A stretch of DNA of 13,499 nucleotides from JBLIAZ01 sp047631875 (lineage in GTDB: Bacteria > Bacteroidota > Bacteroidia > Flavobacteriales_C > GCA-002722245), in NCBI GenBank assembly GCA_047631875.1, contig JBLIAZ010000054.1, positions 1 through 13,499 on the forward strand. The letters are read 5' to 3'. Position numbers and translations under genes: made by a program. Every line of letters starts with the position of its first letter. Position 1 is the stretch's first letter. Below the pieces are notes generated by a model. That model saw only the letters and a program-made list of their open reading frames with translations. It ran no database searches and was not told the DNA's origin. Of this stretch, positions 1 to 7,022 are shown one piece after another.

Positions 1-194
1 TAAAAGGTTTTTTTTGGAATTATACAGGTGCAATAGGTGTTGGTGGTGAAAAACAAATAGGTCGACCGTTTGTTTATGTAGAGGCTAAGTTTAATGCTAC
101 AATTGATGAAGCAAACCCTTTTGTTATAAGCACAAGAATTCCTTTTGGAATGTCTTATTTTATTGGTTTAAGAATTCCTTTAAGTACGTATTAA
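1..194 (+). CDS. C-terminal fragment of an outer-membrane beta-barrel protein
   Basis: This is the 3' end of a gene that begins before the window. The reading frame whose codons begin at base 3 stays open to a TAA at 192-194 and gives 63 residues. The end reads RIPFGMSYFIGLRIPLSTY, an alternating pattern ending in an aromatic residue that is usual for the last strands of a small outer-membrane barrel. It closely resembles the end of the next gene: both have a short strand with a VEAKF/TELKA pattern and both finish with IGLRIP/IGIRIPFG. The two are therefore probably tandem paralogues. The substrate or role is unknown. The signal peptide and most of the barrel lie outside the window, so family assignment rests on the last strands only. 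Confidence 0.6.
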   Translation, partial: KGFFWNYTGAIGVGGEKQIGRPFVYVEAKFNATIDEANPFVISTRIPFGMSYFIGLRIPLSTY

Positions 195-228
195 TGAAAT
201 TATTTATTGTCATAGAGTTAGTTTGATT

Positions 229-900
229 GTGAAAAAATATAAATTATTGATTTTATTTAGTCTAAGTGCGTGGTCATTGTCGGCTCAGTTAAATCTAGGT
301 ATGCAAGCTTCATATTTACAAACATTTTTTTTAGGGGGGGAAGGTCACCCGGGGTTTGGTTTAAGAGGAGAGGTAGGGGTTTCGGAAGAGGTCGCTATAC
401 AAGTTGGTTTTCATTACTTTTTTTCTGCTAACTATTTTCGTGACCTGGAAGGCATTGCCATATCATCTTTAACAGCAGAGCAAGTTGTTACTATTCATAC
501 TATAAGTACTGTAGTTTTTACTGATTATTATGTTGGTGTGAAATACTACTTGTCCGGAAAACATTCTACATTGAAAAAAGCAAGTGGGGTTGGGGTATAC
601 ATAGCTGGAGACTTTGGGGTCGTCGTTGCTGGTTTTGAAACAACAGCCGATTCTACGAACAGCCTAAATTGGAGTCTCTATACTGTTCCAGTAAAAGAAC
701 CTCAATTAGGAGCTTTTACTTACTTAAGTTTAAATCCGTCGATAGGAGTTGAAAGAATGTTCGGTTCGATATATGGATATACAGAATTAAAAGCTTACGT
801 TCAGGTTTACGAAACATCTTCTTCAGGTTTGAAGTTTGAAACTCCCTATACTTTTAATTTTAATATAGGAATTCGAATTCCATTTGGCGGTGAATATTGA
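229..900 (+). CDS. Outer-membrane beta-barrel protein, intact paralogue of the upstream fragment
   Basis: The protein has 223 residues if it starts at GTG 229. A TTG at 223 is in frame but adds only two residues before a good signal peptide (MKKYKLLILFSLSAWSLSA, predicted cut before Gln20), so GTG is preferred. The rest is a run of short alternating hydrophobic strands separated by polar turns, such as VAIQVGFHYFF, YYVGVKYYL and YGYTELKAYVQV, and it ends in NFNIGIRIPFGGEY. This fits a small 8-strand-type barrel of the OmpA/porin-like kind common in Bacteroidota. No plug, OmpA peptidoglycan-binding domain or enzymatic motif is visible, so the cargo or partner is unknown. It follows the related upstream gene by 34 bases and precedes the next gene by 22 bases. 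A T8 run (325-332) and a G7 run (334-340) sit early in the coding region. Confidence 0.75.
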   Translation: MKKYKLLILFSLSAWSLSAQLNLGMQASYLQTFFLGGEGHPGFGLRGEVGVSEEVAIQVGFHYFFSANYFRDLEGIAISSLTAEQVVTIHTISTVVFTDYYVGVKYYLSGKHSTLKKASGVGVYIAGDFGVVVAGFETTADSTNSLNWSLYTVPVKEPQLGAFTYLSLNPSIGVERMFGSIYGYTELKAYVQVYETSSSGLKFETPYTFNFNIGIRIPFGGEY

Positions 901-922
901 TGTACGATAAAAGCTTTAATTC

Positions 923-1375
923 ATGAACCTATCTGAAGCACTTGTTGCTATTTTAACGAGTACATTTAAATTAATGGTTGCTCCTATACTTTTAGCAGGG
1001 TCTGATAAATTTCCGTTAATTGAAATAGCCTTGTACTGCGCATTAGGAGGCTTAATTAGTGCGGTCACATTCTTTTTTATAGGGAAACAAGTTAGTAAAA
1101 TTGGTTCAAAAAGCAAGAAGAAAAAGAAGGCGAAAAAAATTTTTACCAAAAAGAACATTCAAATAATAAAAATCAAAAACAAGTTTGGGCTATACGGCAT
1201 GGCTATGCTTATTGGTGTAATTTCAGTACCCCTAGGGGCGTTGTTAGTAGGTAGGTATTTTGGAAAAAATAAACTGGCAGTTCCTGCGCTCATTGGAGCT
1301 GCTTTCGTTTGGAGTTTCGCAATGACTTATTCAACAGCCTTGGTGGTAAGAACGCTAATTCCTTTATTTTCTTAG
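923..1375 (+). CDS. Small polytopic inner-membrane protein with lysine-rich loop
   Basis: The protein has 150 residues and starts at ATG 923. Hydrophobic segments lie near residues 8-25, 33-54, 92-110 and 119-146. Between the second and third is a strongly basic loop (residues 55-87) with 15 lysines, which by the positive-inside rule should be cytoplasmic. The second half (YGMAMLIGVISVPLGALLVG, then a second hydrophobic span) resembles small multidrug-export or DedA-like membrane proteins, where a glycine/proline-rich re-entrant segment precedes a helix. I offer that only as a loose resemblance. The transported substrate, if there is one, is unknown. It is the first gene of a tight block: the next small gene begins 9 bases after its stop. 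A long opposite-strand reading frame over 916-1158 is a shadow of this gene. Confidence 0.7.
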   Translation: MNLSEALVAILTSTFKLMVAPILLAGSDKFPLIEIALYCALGGLISAVTFFFIGKQVSKIGSKSKKKKKAKKIFTKKNIQIIKIKNKFGLYGMAMLIGVISVPLGALLVGRYFGKNKLAVPALIGAAFVWSFAMTYSTALVVRTLIPLFS

Positions 1376-1384
1376 ACTTATGAA

Positions 1385-1525
1385 ATGGCAACTACAAGTG
1401 AAATGCTGATGTACATCGACCCTGGTTCAGGAGGTTTACTGTTCCAGTTGTTGATTTCTGGCATTGTGGGAGCGTTGGCATTTGTAAAAATATATTGGAG
1501 AAAAATCAAAAGTTTTTTTTACTAA
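1385..1525 (+). CDS. 46-residue single-span membrane protein with YIDPGSG motif
   Basis: This short gene encodes 46 residues from ATG 1385; internal ATGs at 1403 and 1409 are alternative starts. The motif YIDPGSG (residues 10-16) is followed by one hydrophobic span (about 18-35) and a basic aromatic tail, KIYWRKIKSFFY, ending at TAA 1523-1525. The pattern of IDPGSG or IDPGTG, then a hydrophobic span, then a basic tail is one I recognise from small uncharacterised proteins near envelope-polysaccharide genes; that is recollection, not a search. It lies 9 bases after the upstream stop and 11 bases before the ATG of the methyltransferase-like gene, so co-transcription is very likely. It may be a small subunit or membrane adaptor for the enzymes downstream. 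It is too short for most gene finders and easily missed. Confidence 0.72.
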   Translation: MATTSEMLMYIDPGSGGLLFQLLISGIVGALAFVKIYWRKIKSFFY

Positions 1526-1536
1526 AAAGAACAACG

Positions 1537-2877
1537 ATGAACTTTAAGAATACGGTTGAAGAGCCAGGTTCTTACAAGGATTCCTCTGGCAGGGTGGTGT
1601 ACATTGATGGTGCTGTTGTTCGCATAGTACACGATTCCTTCAAACAGGAATGTTTGGATATTATTGAGAGCACTTTTTATCAAAAGTGCATTGATAAAGG
1701 TTATTTAACTGGATTTGAAGTAAAAAAGAATGGTGATCAACTTGCTTTAATTTCAGACAGAATAGATACATTCATTTACCCTTACGAATGGGGTTTTGAA
1801 CAAATGAAGTCGGCAGCAATTTTTCAATTGGATTTTTTACAATATTGCCTAGAACACGGTTATACTTTGAAAGACGCCTCGCCTTTTAATATTCAGTTTG
1901 TAGATGGTAAACCTGTATTTATTGACTTGTTATCCGTTGTTAAGTACGAGGATACTTCTCCATGGTACGCCTACAAACAATTTTGTGAAATGTTTGTGAG
2001 TCCTTTGGTGTTGTCGGTGTATGTGAAAGGTAGCTGGATTAAACAATTGTTGCTGGATTTGGATGGAATGTCCTTGTTGGTAGTGAGTAAGCTTTTGCCT
2101 TTTAAAGCGCGGTTCAATAGCTTGGTGTTTTTTCACATTATTTCCCTTTCGAAATACAAGAAAAAGGCTTCGGCAAACGAAGTGAAAATCCCTAAAAGGA
2201 AAGTGTCTTCAATCATTAAACATTTAAAAGTTGAAATTGAGGACTTGAAACCTATTTCATCAAGTAAGCAGTGGTTGAATTACGCGAATGAATTTCCGTA
2301 CAGTAAGGATGAGATTAAAAATAAAAGTCAAGTGTTAACCAATTGGTTGAAGCTACAGGATACTAAATTGTTACTCGATATTGGAGCTAATCACACTTCA
2401 TTTGTAAACGATGATTCACCTCGTTTTAAGCAAATGGTGTTAATGGACAATGATGCTGAGGTAGTGGATGGTTTATTTTTGAACCAAAAACAACCAGGTG
2501 TATCGGTAGTTCAAATGGACGTAACGATGATGTCACCTTGTGTAGGTTTAAACTTAAAAGAAAGGTCGTCTTTTGTGGAAAGGGTTAAGCCAAGTGTGGT
2601 ATTAGGGCTAGCTTTAATACATCATATATTTCATCAGCGAAATGTTCCATTGGATAAAATAGCTGAAATGTTTAACATGTTCAATGGAAATTTGATTGTT
2701 GAGTTTATAGAGGAGAGTGATGAAAAATTCCAATTGATTAAAAATCCTCAAAACAAGCATCCTTATAGCAAATCTATTTTTGAAGCATGTTTTTCTAATT
2801 ATTACAAACTAGAAGAAGTAGTTGAAGTTAAAAAAGGAAAAAGGCACATGTATTTAATGAGTAAAATCAATGGGTAA
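1537..2877 (+). CDS. Kinase-like/SAM-dependent methyltransferase two-domain protein (NoeA-like)
   Basis: The protein has 446 residues from ATG 1537. An in-frame TTG at 1495 would add 14 residues and overlap the 46-residue gene by 31 bases, so the ATG is preferred. The N-terminal half has a kinase-fold-like signature: GYTLKDASPFNIQF (D113, N118, like a catalytic loop) followed by PVFIDLLS (D130, in the place of the DFG aspartate). The C-terminal half has class I methyltransferase features: LLLDIGAN (278-285), an acidic VLMDND (301-306), VVQMD (D328) and LALIHHI (358-364). This order matches proteins annotated as SAM-dependent methyltransferase or nodulation protein NoeA. The methyl acceptor is unknown; a cell-surface glycan or its lipid-linked precursor is an inference from context. 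Its last 8 bases overlap the next gene, which suggests translational coupling. Confidence 0.72.
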   Translation: MNFKNTVEEPGSYKDSSGRVVYIDGAVVRIVHDSFKQECLDIIESTFYQKCIDKGYLTGFEVKKNGDQLALISDRIDTFIYPYEWGFEQMKSAAIFQLDFLQYCLEHGYTLKDASPFNIQFVDGKPVFIDLLSVVKYEDTSPWYAYKQFCEMFVSPLVLSVYVKGSWIKQLLLDLDGMSLLVVSKLLPFKARFNSLVFFHIISLSKYKKKASANEVKIPKRKVSSIIKHLKVEIEDLKPISSSKQWLNYANEFPYSKDEIKNKSQVLTNWLKLQDTKLLLDIGANHTSFVNDDSPRFKQMVLMDNDAEVVDGLFLNQKQPGVSVVQMDVTMMSPCVGLNLKERSSFVERVKPSVVLGLALIHHIFHQRNVPLDKIAEMFNMFNGNLIVEFIEESDEKFQLIKNPQNKHPYSKSIFEACFSNYYKLEEVVEVKKGKRHMYLMSKING

Positions 2878-4408
2878 AGTTTACCGTATTTTAAATGTGG
2901 TCCTGTTTTCGATTTATCCAATCTTGCATTTGTATGTGGGAAACAGCGGTTTTTTGATTGATGGAGGATTGCTTTTACCTTTGCTTGTTAGCCTTGTGTT
3001 TTCTTTGTTGTTGTACCGGTTGGTGCTTAAGTTTTTGAAAAATAAAAACAACAGCGTATATGTCACTGTGCTAATCCTATTTTGGTTGCAAATATACGGT
3101 CACGTTTATTACACCTTGATGGATGGGTTTAGTATATCTTATGAAGCCTTCAAGCACAGGTATTTTATAGTGGTGTACAGTGGTGTACTTGGATTGTTAC
3201 TTTACGCCATCCGGAATAAAAATGAGGTTTCTATTAAATTAGTGAAAGTGACTGCTGTCATCGCTATTATGCTTACAGCTCAATTTGGATATCCCATTTA
3301 CAAAGTGTTTTCAGTAAAGCAAAAAGAAAAGAATCAAAATCCTTTACCTCCTGTAGAAACCGGTTTGCCAGATGTTTACTACATTGTTGCAGACTCTTAT
3401 CCAAACCAAGAAAATCTTTCCGAATTTTACAATTTTGACAACAGTTCTTTTTTGCAAGCACTTCGAAATATTGGGTTTCAAGTCCAAGACCATGCGAAAA
3501 GTAATTATCCGTACACCTATTTTTCCTTAGCTTCGAGTCTTAACATGGAGTACATTAATTATTTTGAAGACTCTGTAAGGTTTGGAAAACACGGTGATGA
3601 TTTCCCATTTACTAAAATTTACAAAAACAAAGTTGCTACACATTTTAAAAGCAAAGGCTACCGCTACGTGTTTTATAAATCTGCGTACGCTCAATTGAAC
3701 AACCAGAGCGAAGTGGATTTGTACATTGATAACAGTTTAACCATCAATCAGTTTCATTCAGCTTTGCTAGAGTTGAGTGTTTTTAGTGTATTTAATACTC
3801 ATTTATTACAACATAGTAAAGTGTATAATATCTGTGTGAAAGCATTTGAAAACCTTTCGGAATCTAGTAGAATAGAGGGTAGTAAGTTTGTTTTTTTTCA
3901 TTGTCTCCCACCTCACCCTCCGTTGGTTTTTAGTGCTGATGGGAGCTATAACAAGAGTAGCAAAGATGTTAAGAACAGGTATCAATTGAAAAATGAGTAC
4001 GTGGCCCAAGTGTCTTATGTGAATACTGCTGTTTTATTGGCTGTACAAAATATCTTGTCCACGAGCAAGCAAAAACCTATTATCATCATTCAAGGGGATC
4101 ATGGTACATGCTCCGAAGAGGAATTTGAAGACGAGTTAAAGTGGAGTGATGTGCCAACTAAAACCTTGTTAAGGGAAAGGTATGGTGTTTTGAACGCAGT
4201 TTATTCCCCCGAGGATCATCGAGTAAATTTCAAAAAAGACCATACTCCTGTCAACTCTTTTAAGTTGGTGTTCAATAGTTTGTTTGATGAAAAAATGGTG
4301 CTTGACTCTAATGTTTATTATTTTTCAAAGTACAGAGTACCTTATGACTTTCAGTCATTTAGAATGGATGATGAAAGTCTTGAATGGGGAGTCGGATCAA
4401 GGCAGTGA
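2870..4408 (+). CDS. Membrane-anchored alkaline-phosphatase-superfamily phosphotransferase (LtaS/sulfatase-like)
   Basis: The protein has 512 residues. About five N-terminal spans (near 4-22, 32-53, 64-82, 98-114 and 124-145) precede a large domain that should face the periplasm, the same plan as LtaS and phosphoethanolamine transferases. The superfamily metal and nucleophile residues are in order: D175 in IVADSYP, a nucleophile-position T216 in SNYPYTYFSL, H344/H349 in the HCLPPHPP segment, D410-H411 in QGDHGT, and H458 in KDHTPVN. There is no CxPxR formylglycine sulfatase motif, so transfer or hydrolysis of a phospho-group is more likely than sulfate ester cleavage. The donor (a phospholipid head group?) and the acceptor are unknown. 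The start ATG lies inside the end of the upstream methyltransferase-like gene. It is the last gene of the four-gene block. Confidence 0.8.
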   Translation: MGKVYRILNVVLFSIYPILHLYVGNSGFLIDGGLLLPLLVSLVFSLLLYRLVLKFLKNKNNSVYVTVLILFWLQIYGHVYYTLMDGFSISYEAFKHRYFIVVYSGVLGLLLYAIRNKNEVSIKLVKVTAVIAIMLTAQFGYPIYKVFSVKQKEKNQNPLPPVETGLPDVYYIVADSYPNQENLSEFYNFDNSSFLQALRNIGFQVQDHAKSNYPYTYFSLASSLNMEYINYFEDSVRFGKHGDDFPFTKIYKNKVATHFKSKGYRYVFYKSAYAQLNNQSEVDLYIDNSLTINQFHSALLELSVFSVFNTHLLQHSKVYNICVKAFENLSESSRIEGSKFVFFHCLPPHPPLVFSADGSYNKSSKDVKNRYQLKNEYVAQVSYVNTAVLLAVQNILSTSKQKPIIIIQGDHGTCSEEEFEDELKWSDVPTKTLLRERYGVLNAVYSPEDHRVNFKKDHTPVNSFKLVFNSLFDEKMVLDSNVYYFSKYRVPYDFQSFRMDDESLEWGVGSRQ

Positions 4409-4445
4409 AATCATAATTAGGATACAATTATGTTAATTCATGTCC

Positions 4446-4473
4446 TTGTATTGGTGACTTTTTTTTATTTTCG
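4446..4473 (+). promoter_or_regulatory. Candidate Bacteroidota-type promoter
   Basis: A TTG at 4446-4448 is followed after 17 bases by TATTTTCG at 4466-4473. This matches the Bacteroidota consensus TTG-N17-23-TAnnTTTG except at one position of the -7 box. It lies 30 bases before the GTG start of the outer-membrane protein gene and after the stop of the four-gene block, so it would give that gene its own transcription unit. There is no experimental support. Confidence 0.45.
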
Positions 4474-4503
4474 TGGACGACAAAATGTTATCGTGTAGTG
4501 CAG

Positions 4504-5226
4504 GTGAAAAACAAAATACAAGTGAGGTTACTTATCCTGATTGCGTTATTCAGTATTTCAATTAGCTCAAACGCGCAATTGCACTTGTTTGGAGGGCCAG
4601 GGATTTCTTTTTATCAAGGAGATGTGGATGCAGGAGCCCCACCACTTAAAACGATTAAATTTAGTTGGAAAGCTGGTGTGGGTTACGATTTTCATCCTCG
4701 ATGGGGTGCTCGACTTCATTATTCTAAAGCAGGACTTCATGGGAGCGATTCTTATTCAAATGAAACAGCTTTTCAAGCCCGGGGAATTACTTTTAGCACT
4801 AAAGTTACAGACATAGGATTGACGGCAAAGTACAAGTATTTGTTTAAGAAAAGTTACAGGTTCATGAATTACGGTTTTTTCGGTTTTGATTACATGAGTA
4901 TGGCTGTTGCAAGGAATCTAACAGGTACTGCTGCTTTGATACCTGAAGATGCATACTCGAATACTCAGTTTAACATTCCTGTTGGCCTAGGGCTTGGGTG
5001 GTGGTTCAATGCGCATTGGGGTATTGTTTCAGAAAGTGCTTATCACTATGCATTAACAGATTATCTTGATGGGACTTCAAATTCCGGAAACCCGAAGGCA
5101 AATGATTCTTACATCGATGTTCATGTCATGGTAATTTATCGATTTGGGGGTGGGAAAACAGGAAGTAGTGGCCTCTTTGATGGTTCGAAACTTAATAATG
5201 TGGATTGTCCTAAGTGGGGTTATTAA
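4504..5226 (+). CDS. Outer-membrane beta-barrel protein (DUF6089-like)
   Basis: The protein has 240 residues from GTG 4504; another GTG at 4498 is in frame but would add two residues before the signal peptide. The signal peptide, MKNKIQVRLLILIALFSISI and a short tail, ends in SNA before Gln. The mature start, LHLFGGPGISFYQGDVDAG, resembles the GxSxYxGD opening of DUF6089-type barrels. Further strands include AGVGYDFHPRWGARLHYSKA, VTDIGLTAKYKYLF and IDVHVMVIYRFGGG. A polar tail of about 20 residues with a single cysteine (NVDCPKWGY) follows the last strand, which is unusual because barrels often end at the final aromatic residue. Function is unknown; a structural or envelope-homeostasis role is a guess. 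It stands alone behind the candidate promoter. Confidence 0.75.
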   Translation: MKNKIQVRLLILIALFSISISSNAQLHLFGGPGISFYQGDVDAGAPPLKTIKFSWKAGVGYDFHPRWGARLHYSKAGLHGSDSYSNETAFQARGITFSTKVTDIGLTAKYKYLFKKSYRFMNYGFFGFDYMSMAVARNLTGTAALIPEDAYSNTQFNIPVGLGLGWWFNAHWGIVSESAYHYALTDYLDGTSNSGNPKANDSYIDVHVMVIYRFGGGKTGSSGLFDGSKLNNVDCPKWGY

Positions 5227-5377
5227 TATAGGTAGCTGATCTCATAGGTTGTACATTAAGCACAAATTCTTGTTCGCCTTTTTTACTTCTGCTTTTTTTT
5301 CTTCAAATTGAAACATCTTAGTTTTATTTGCGTAGCACCTTATTGAAAAGCAACGTAGCTTTTGTTAAACATTATTG

Positions 5378-7018
5378 ATGGCAATACTTATTACACATGG
5401 GTACCTACTTACTGGTACAGGAAGTAATTTATATGTAAACAACATTGTAAGAGAACTTCTTAAAAAAGGAGAAGACGTAATATTAGTTTGTCAGGATTTT
5501 GACCCCATTAAAATTGATTTCATTAATGAACTTTACGATTTTAGTGCAGACAACAAATCGTACAACCTTTCAGCAAAACAAGACAGTCCTTTTGCCGGAA
5601 ATTGTAAATGTTTTCGTCCAAATTTGAATGGGTTTTTGCCCGTTTATGTGTACGATCATTATGAAGGATTTGAGGTCAAAGAATTTAACTCGTGCAGCGA
5701 TGAAGAAGTCCAATCGTACGTGAATCAAAATTTTTTAGCGATGGATTTAATTCTTCAAAATCATGAGGTTTCGGTAGTCAATACGAACCACATGGTCATG
5801 TTTCCGTACGTTGCGAAATTGCTAAAAGATAAGCATGATTTTAAATTTGTGATTACTGTCCATGGTAGTGCTCTGAATTTTACCGTAAAAAAGGACAAGA
5901 GGTTTGAAAATTTCGCTATTGAATCACTTAAAGTAGTCGATGATATTGTGGTTGATAGCTTACATGCTGATCAAGAACTTAAAGAGTTTTTGCACGAGGT
6001 TTCCATGGAATACTTGATAGAAAAGATGGAAATAATTCCGGCAGGGGTAGACATTTCTTCATTTGGAATTGCTCAAAAAAGCAGAGTTGAAATGAAAGAA
6101 GATTTTATTGTTTCAATTCAGGAAAATGTGACAAAAAGTACGGGAAGAAGCACGGAAGTTTCAAAAAGAATATTGAGTGCAAATTTAACGATTGAAGATC
6201 CTACAACACTTGTTGCCGTAGTTAGAGAGGCCTACGATTACAGGTGCATTGACAAAGATGCTATCACAAGAATAGGATCCATTAATGTGGGCGATAACAA
6301 TGTGTTTTTTGTGGGAAAGTACTTGTGGACTAAAGGGATTTATCTCATTTTATTTGGCCTGCCTGAAATATTGAAACAACAGTCAAATACCAATTTAATC
6401 ATTTCGGGATTTGGTCCTTTCCGAGAGCCTGCCGAATTGATTCTCAATTACCTTGCAAATGGAAATGTCAACGGCTTGATTGAGCAGCTCAAGACTAACA
6501 GTTTATTTCATGGAGAGGATGAAAAAGTAATTCCATTGGCGGTATCCATTTTGGAAAAACACGAAAAGAAAATAGTGGAGGATATTGCTTCTCTGGATTT
6601 CGACATAAGAAGCAAAGTGACCTTTACAGGGATTTTAAACCATGCTCAGTTAGTGAATTTGTTACCAATTATGGATGTATTAATCGCTCCTTCGGTGTTT
6701 CCAGAAGCATTTGGAATGGTAGCCATTGAGGCAGCTTCTTGTGGTGTATATCCAGTGGTGACTTATCAGTCGGCGTTCATGGAAATCGCGGATCAAGTAA
6801 AAGAATTGGTTGATGGCCGCGTGGACATTACAGATGTCACATTGGATCCCAATGCTTCTACGCATATAGCGCAAAACGTCTTGGCGTATTTGTCAAAAAA
6901 GGAGACCATGACCAAGGATGAAATGACGGCGTTTAAAGCTTCCTTAAGAAAATTAGTGGTTGATAATTATTCTTGGGAAGGCATTGCGGGTAAGTACTTG
7001 CGGACTTTTACCAGTTAA
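5378..7018 (+). CDS. GT4-family (GT-B fold) glycosyltransferase with insertions
   Basis: The protein has 546 residues from ATG 5378; a TTG codon directly before it is ignored. It should transfer a sugar from a nucleotide-sugar donor in the cytoplasm. The N-terminal donor/acceptor domain opens with HGYLLTGTGSNLYVNNIVREL, equivalent to the glycine-rich loop of GT4 enzymes, then VITVHGSAL (158-166) and IIPAGVD (219-225). The C-terminal domain has FVGKYLWTKG (311-320), IISGFGPF (341-348) and the EX7E retaining-GT motif, with E443 and E451 in PEAFGMVAIEAASCG. It is longer than typical 380-420-residue GT4 proteins because of inserts at roughly 231-300 and 348-412. Acceptor and sugar are unknown. 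It has no close same-strand partner: 151 bases separate it from the upstream gene, and its stop is four bases from the convergent rlmD stop. Confidence 0.85.
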   Translation: MAILITHGYLLTGTGSNLYVNNIVRELLKKGEDVILVCQDFDPIKIDFINELYDFSADNKSYNLSAKQDSPFAGNCKCFRPNLNGFLPVYVYDHYEGFEVKEFNSCSDEEVQSYVNQNFLAMDLILQNHEVSVVNTNHMVMFPYVAKLLKDKHDFKFVITVHGSALNFTVKKDKRFENFAIESLKVVDDIVVDSLHADQELKEFLHEVSMEYLIEKMEIIPAGVDISSFGIAQKSRVEMKEDFIVSIQENVTKSTGRSTEVSKRILSANLTIEDPTTLVAVVREAYDYRCIDKDAITRIGSINVGDNNVFFVGKYLWTKGIYLILFGLPEILKQQSNTNLIISGFGPFREPAELILNYLANGNVNGLIEQLKTNSLFHGEDEKVIPLAVSILEKHEKKIVEDIASLDFDIRSKVTFTGILNHAQLVNLLPIMDVLIAPSVFPEAFGMVAIEAASCGVYPVVTYQSAFMEIADQVKELVDGRVDITDVTLDPNASTHIAQNVLAYLSKKETMTKDEMTAFKASLRKLVVDNYSWEGIAGKYLRTFTS

Positions 7019-7022
7019 GCTT

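Noticed and set aside
218..225. TTAGTTTG as a -7 box for the outer-membrane protein gene
   Set aside because: One base off consensus and so close to the start that transcription would begin at or inside the start codon.
916..1158. Opposite-strand reading frame of 80 codons with a hydrophobic start
   Set aside because: It lies wholly against the small membrane protein gene; its Phe/Lys-rich composition comes from the complementary lysine-rich region, and it has no recognisable family.
1495..1536. TTG-initiated 14-residue extension of the methyltransferase-like protein
   Set aside because: It would overlap the 46-residue gene; an ATG 11 bases after that gene's stop is a better start.
3169..3188. 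Perfect 10-base direct repeat AGTGGTGTAC in two copies
   Set aside because: Only two copies, inside a coding region, and losing one would shift the frame; most likely chance.
5262..5303. Small ACAA/TTGT hairpin followed by pyrimidine-rich tracts, considered as a terminator for the outer-membrane protein gene
   Set aside because: The stem is only four clean pairs without G/C closure, and the pyrimidine tracts are interrupted, so it is not supportable as a terminator.
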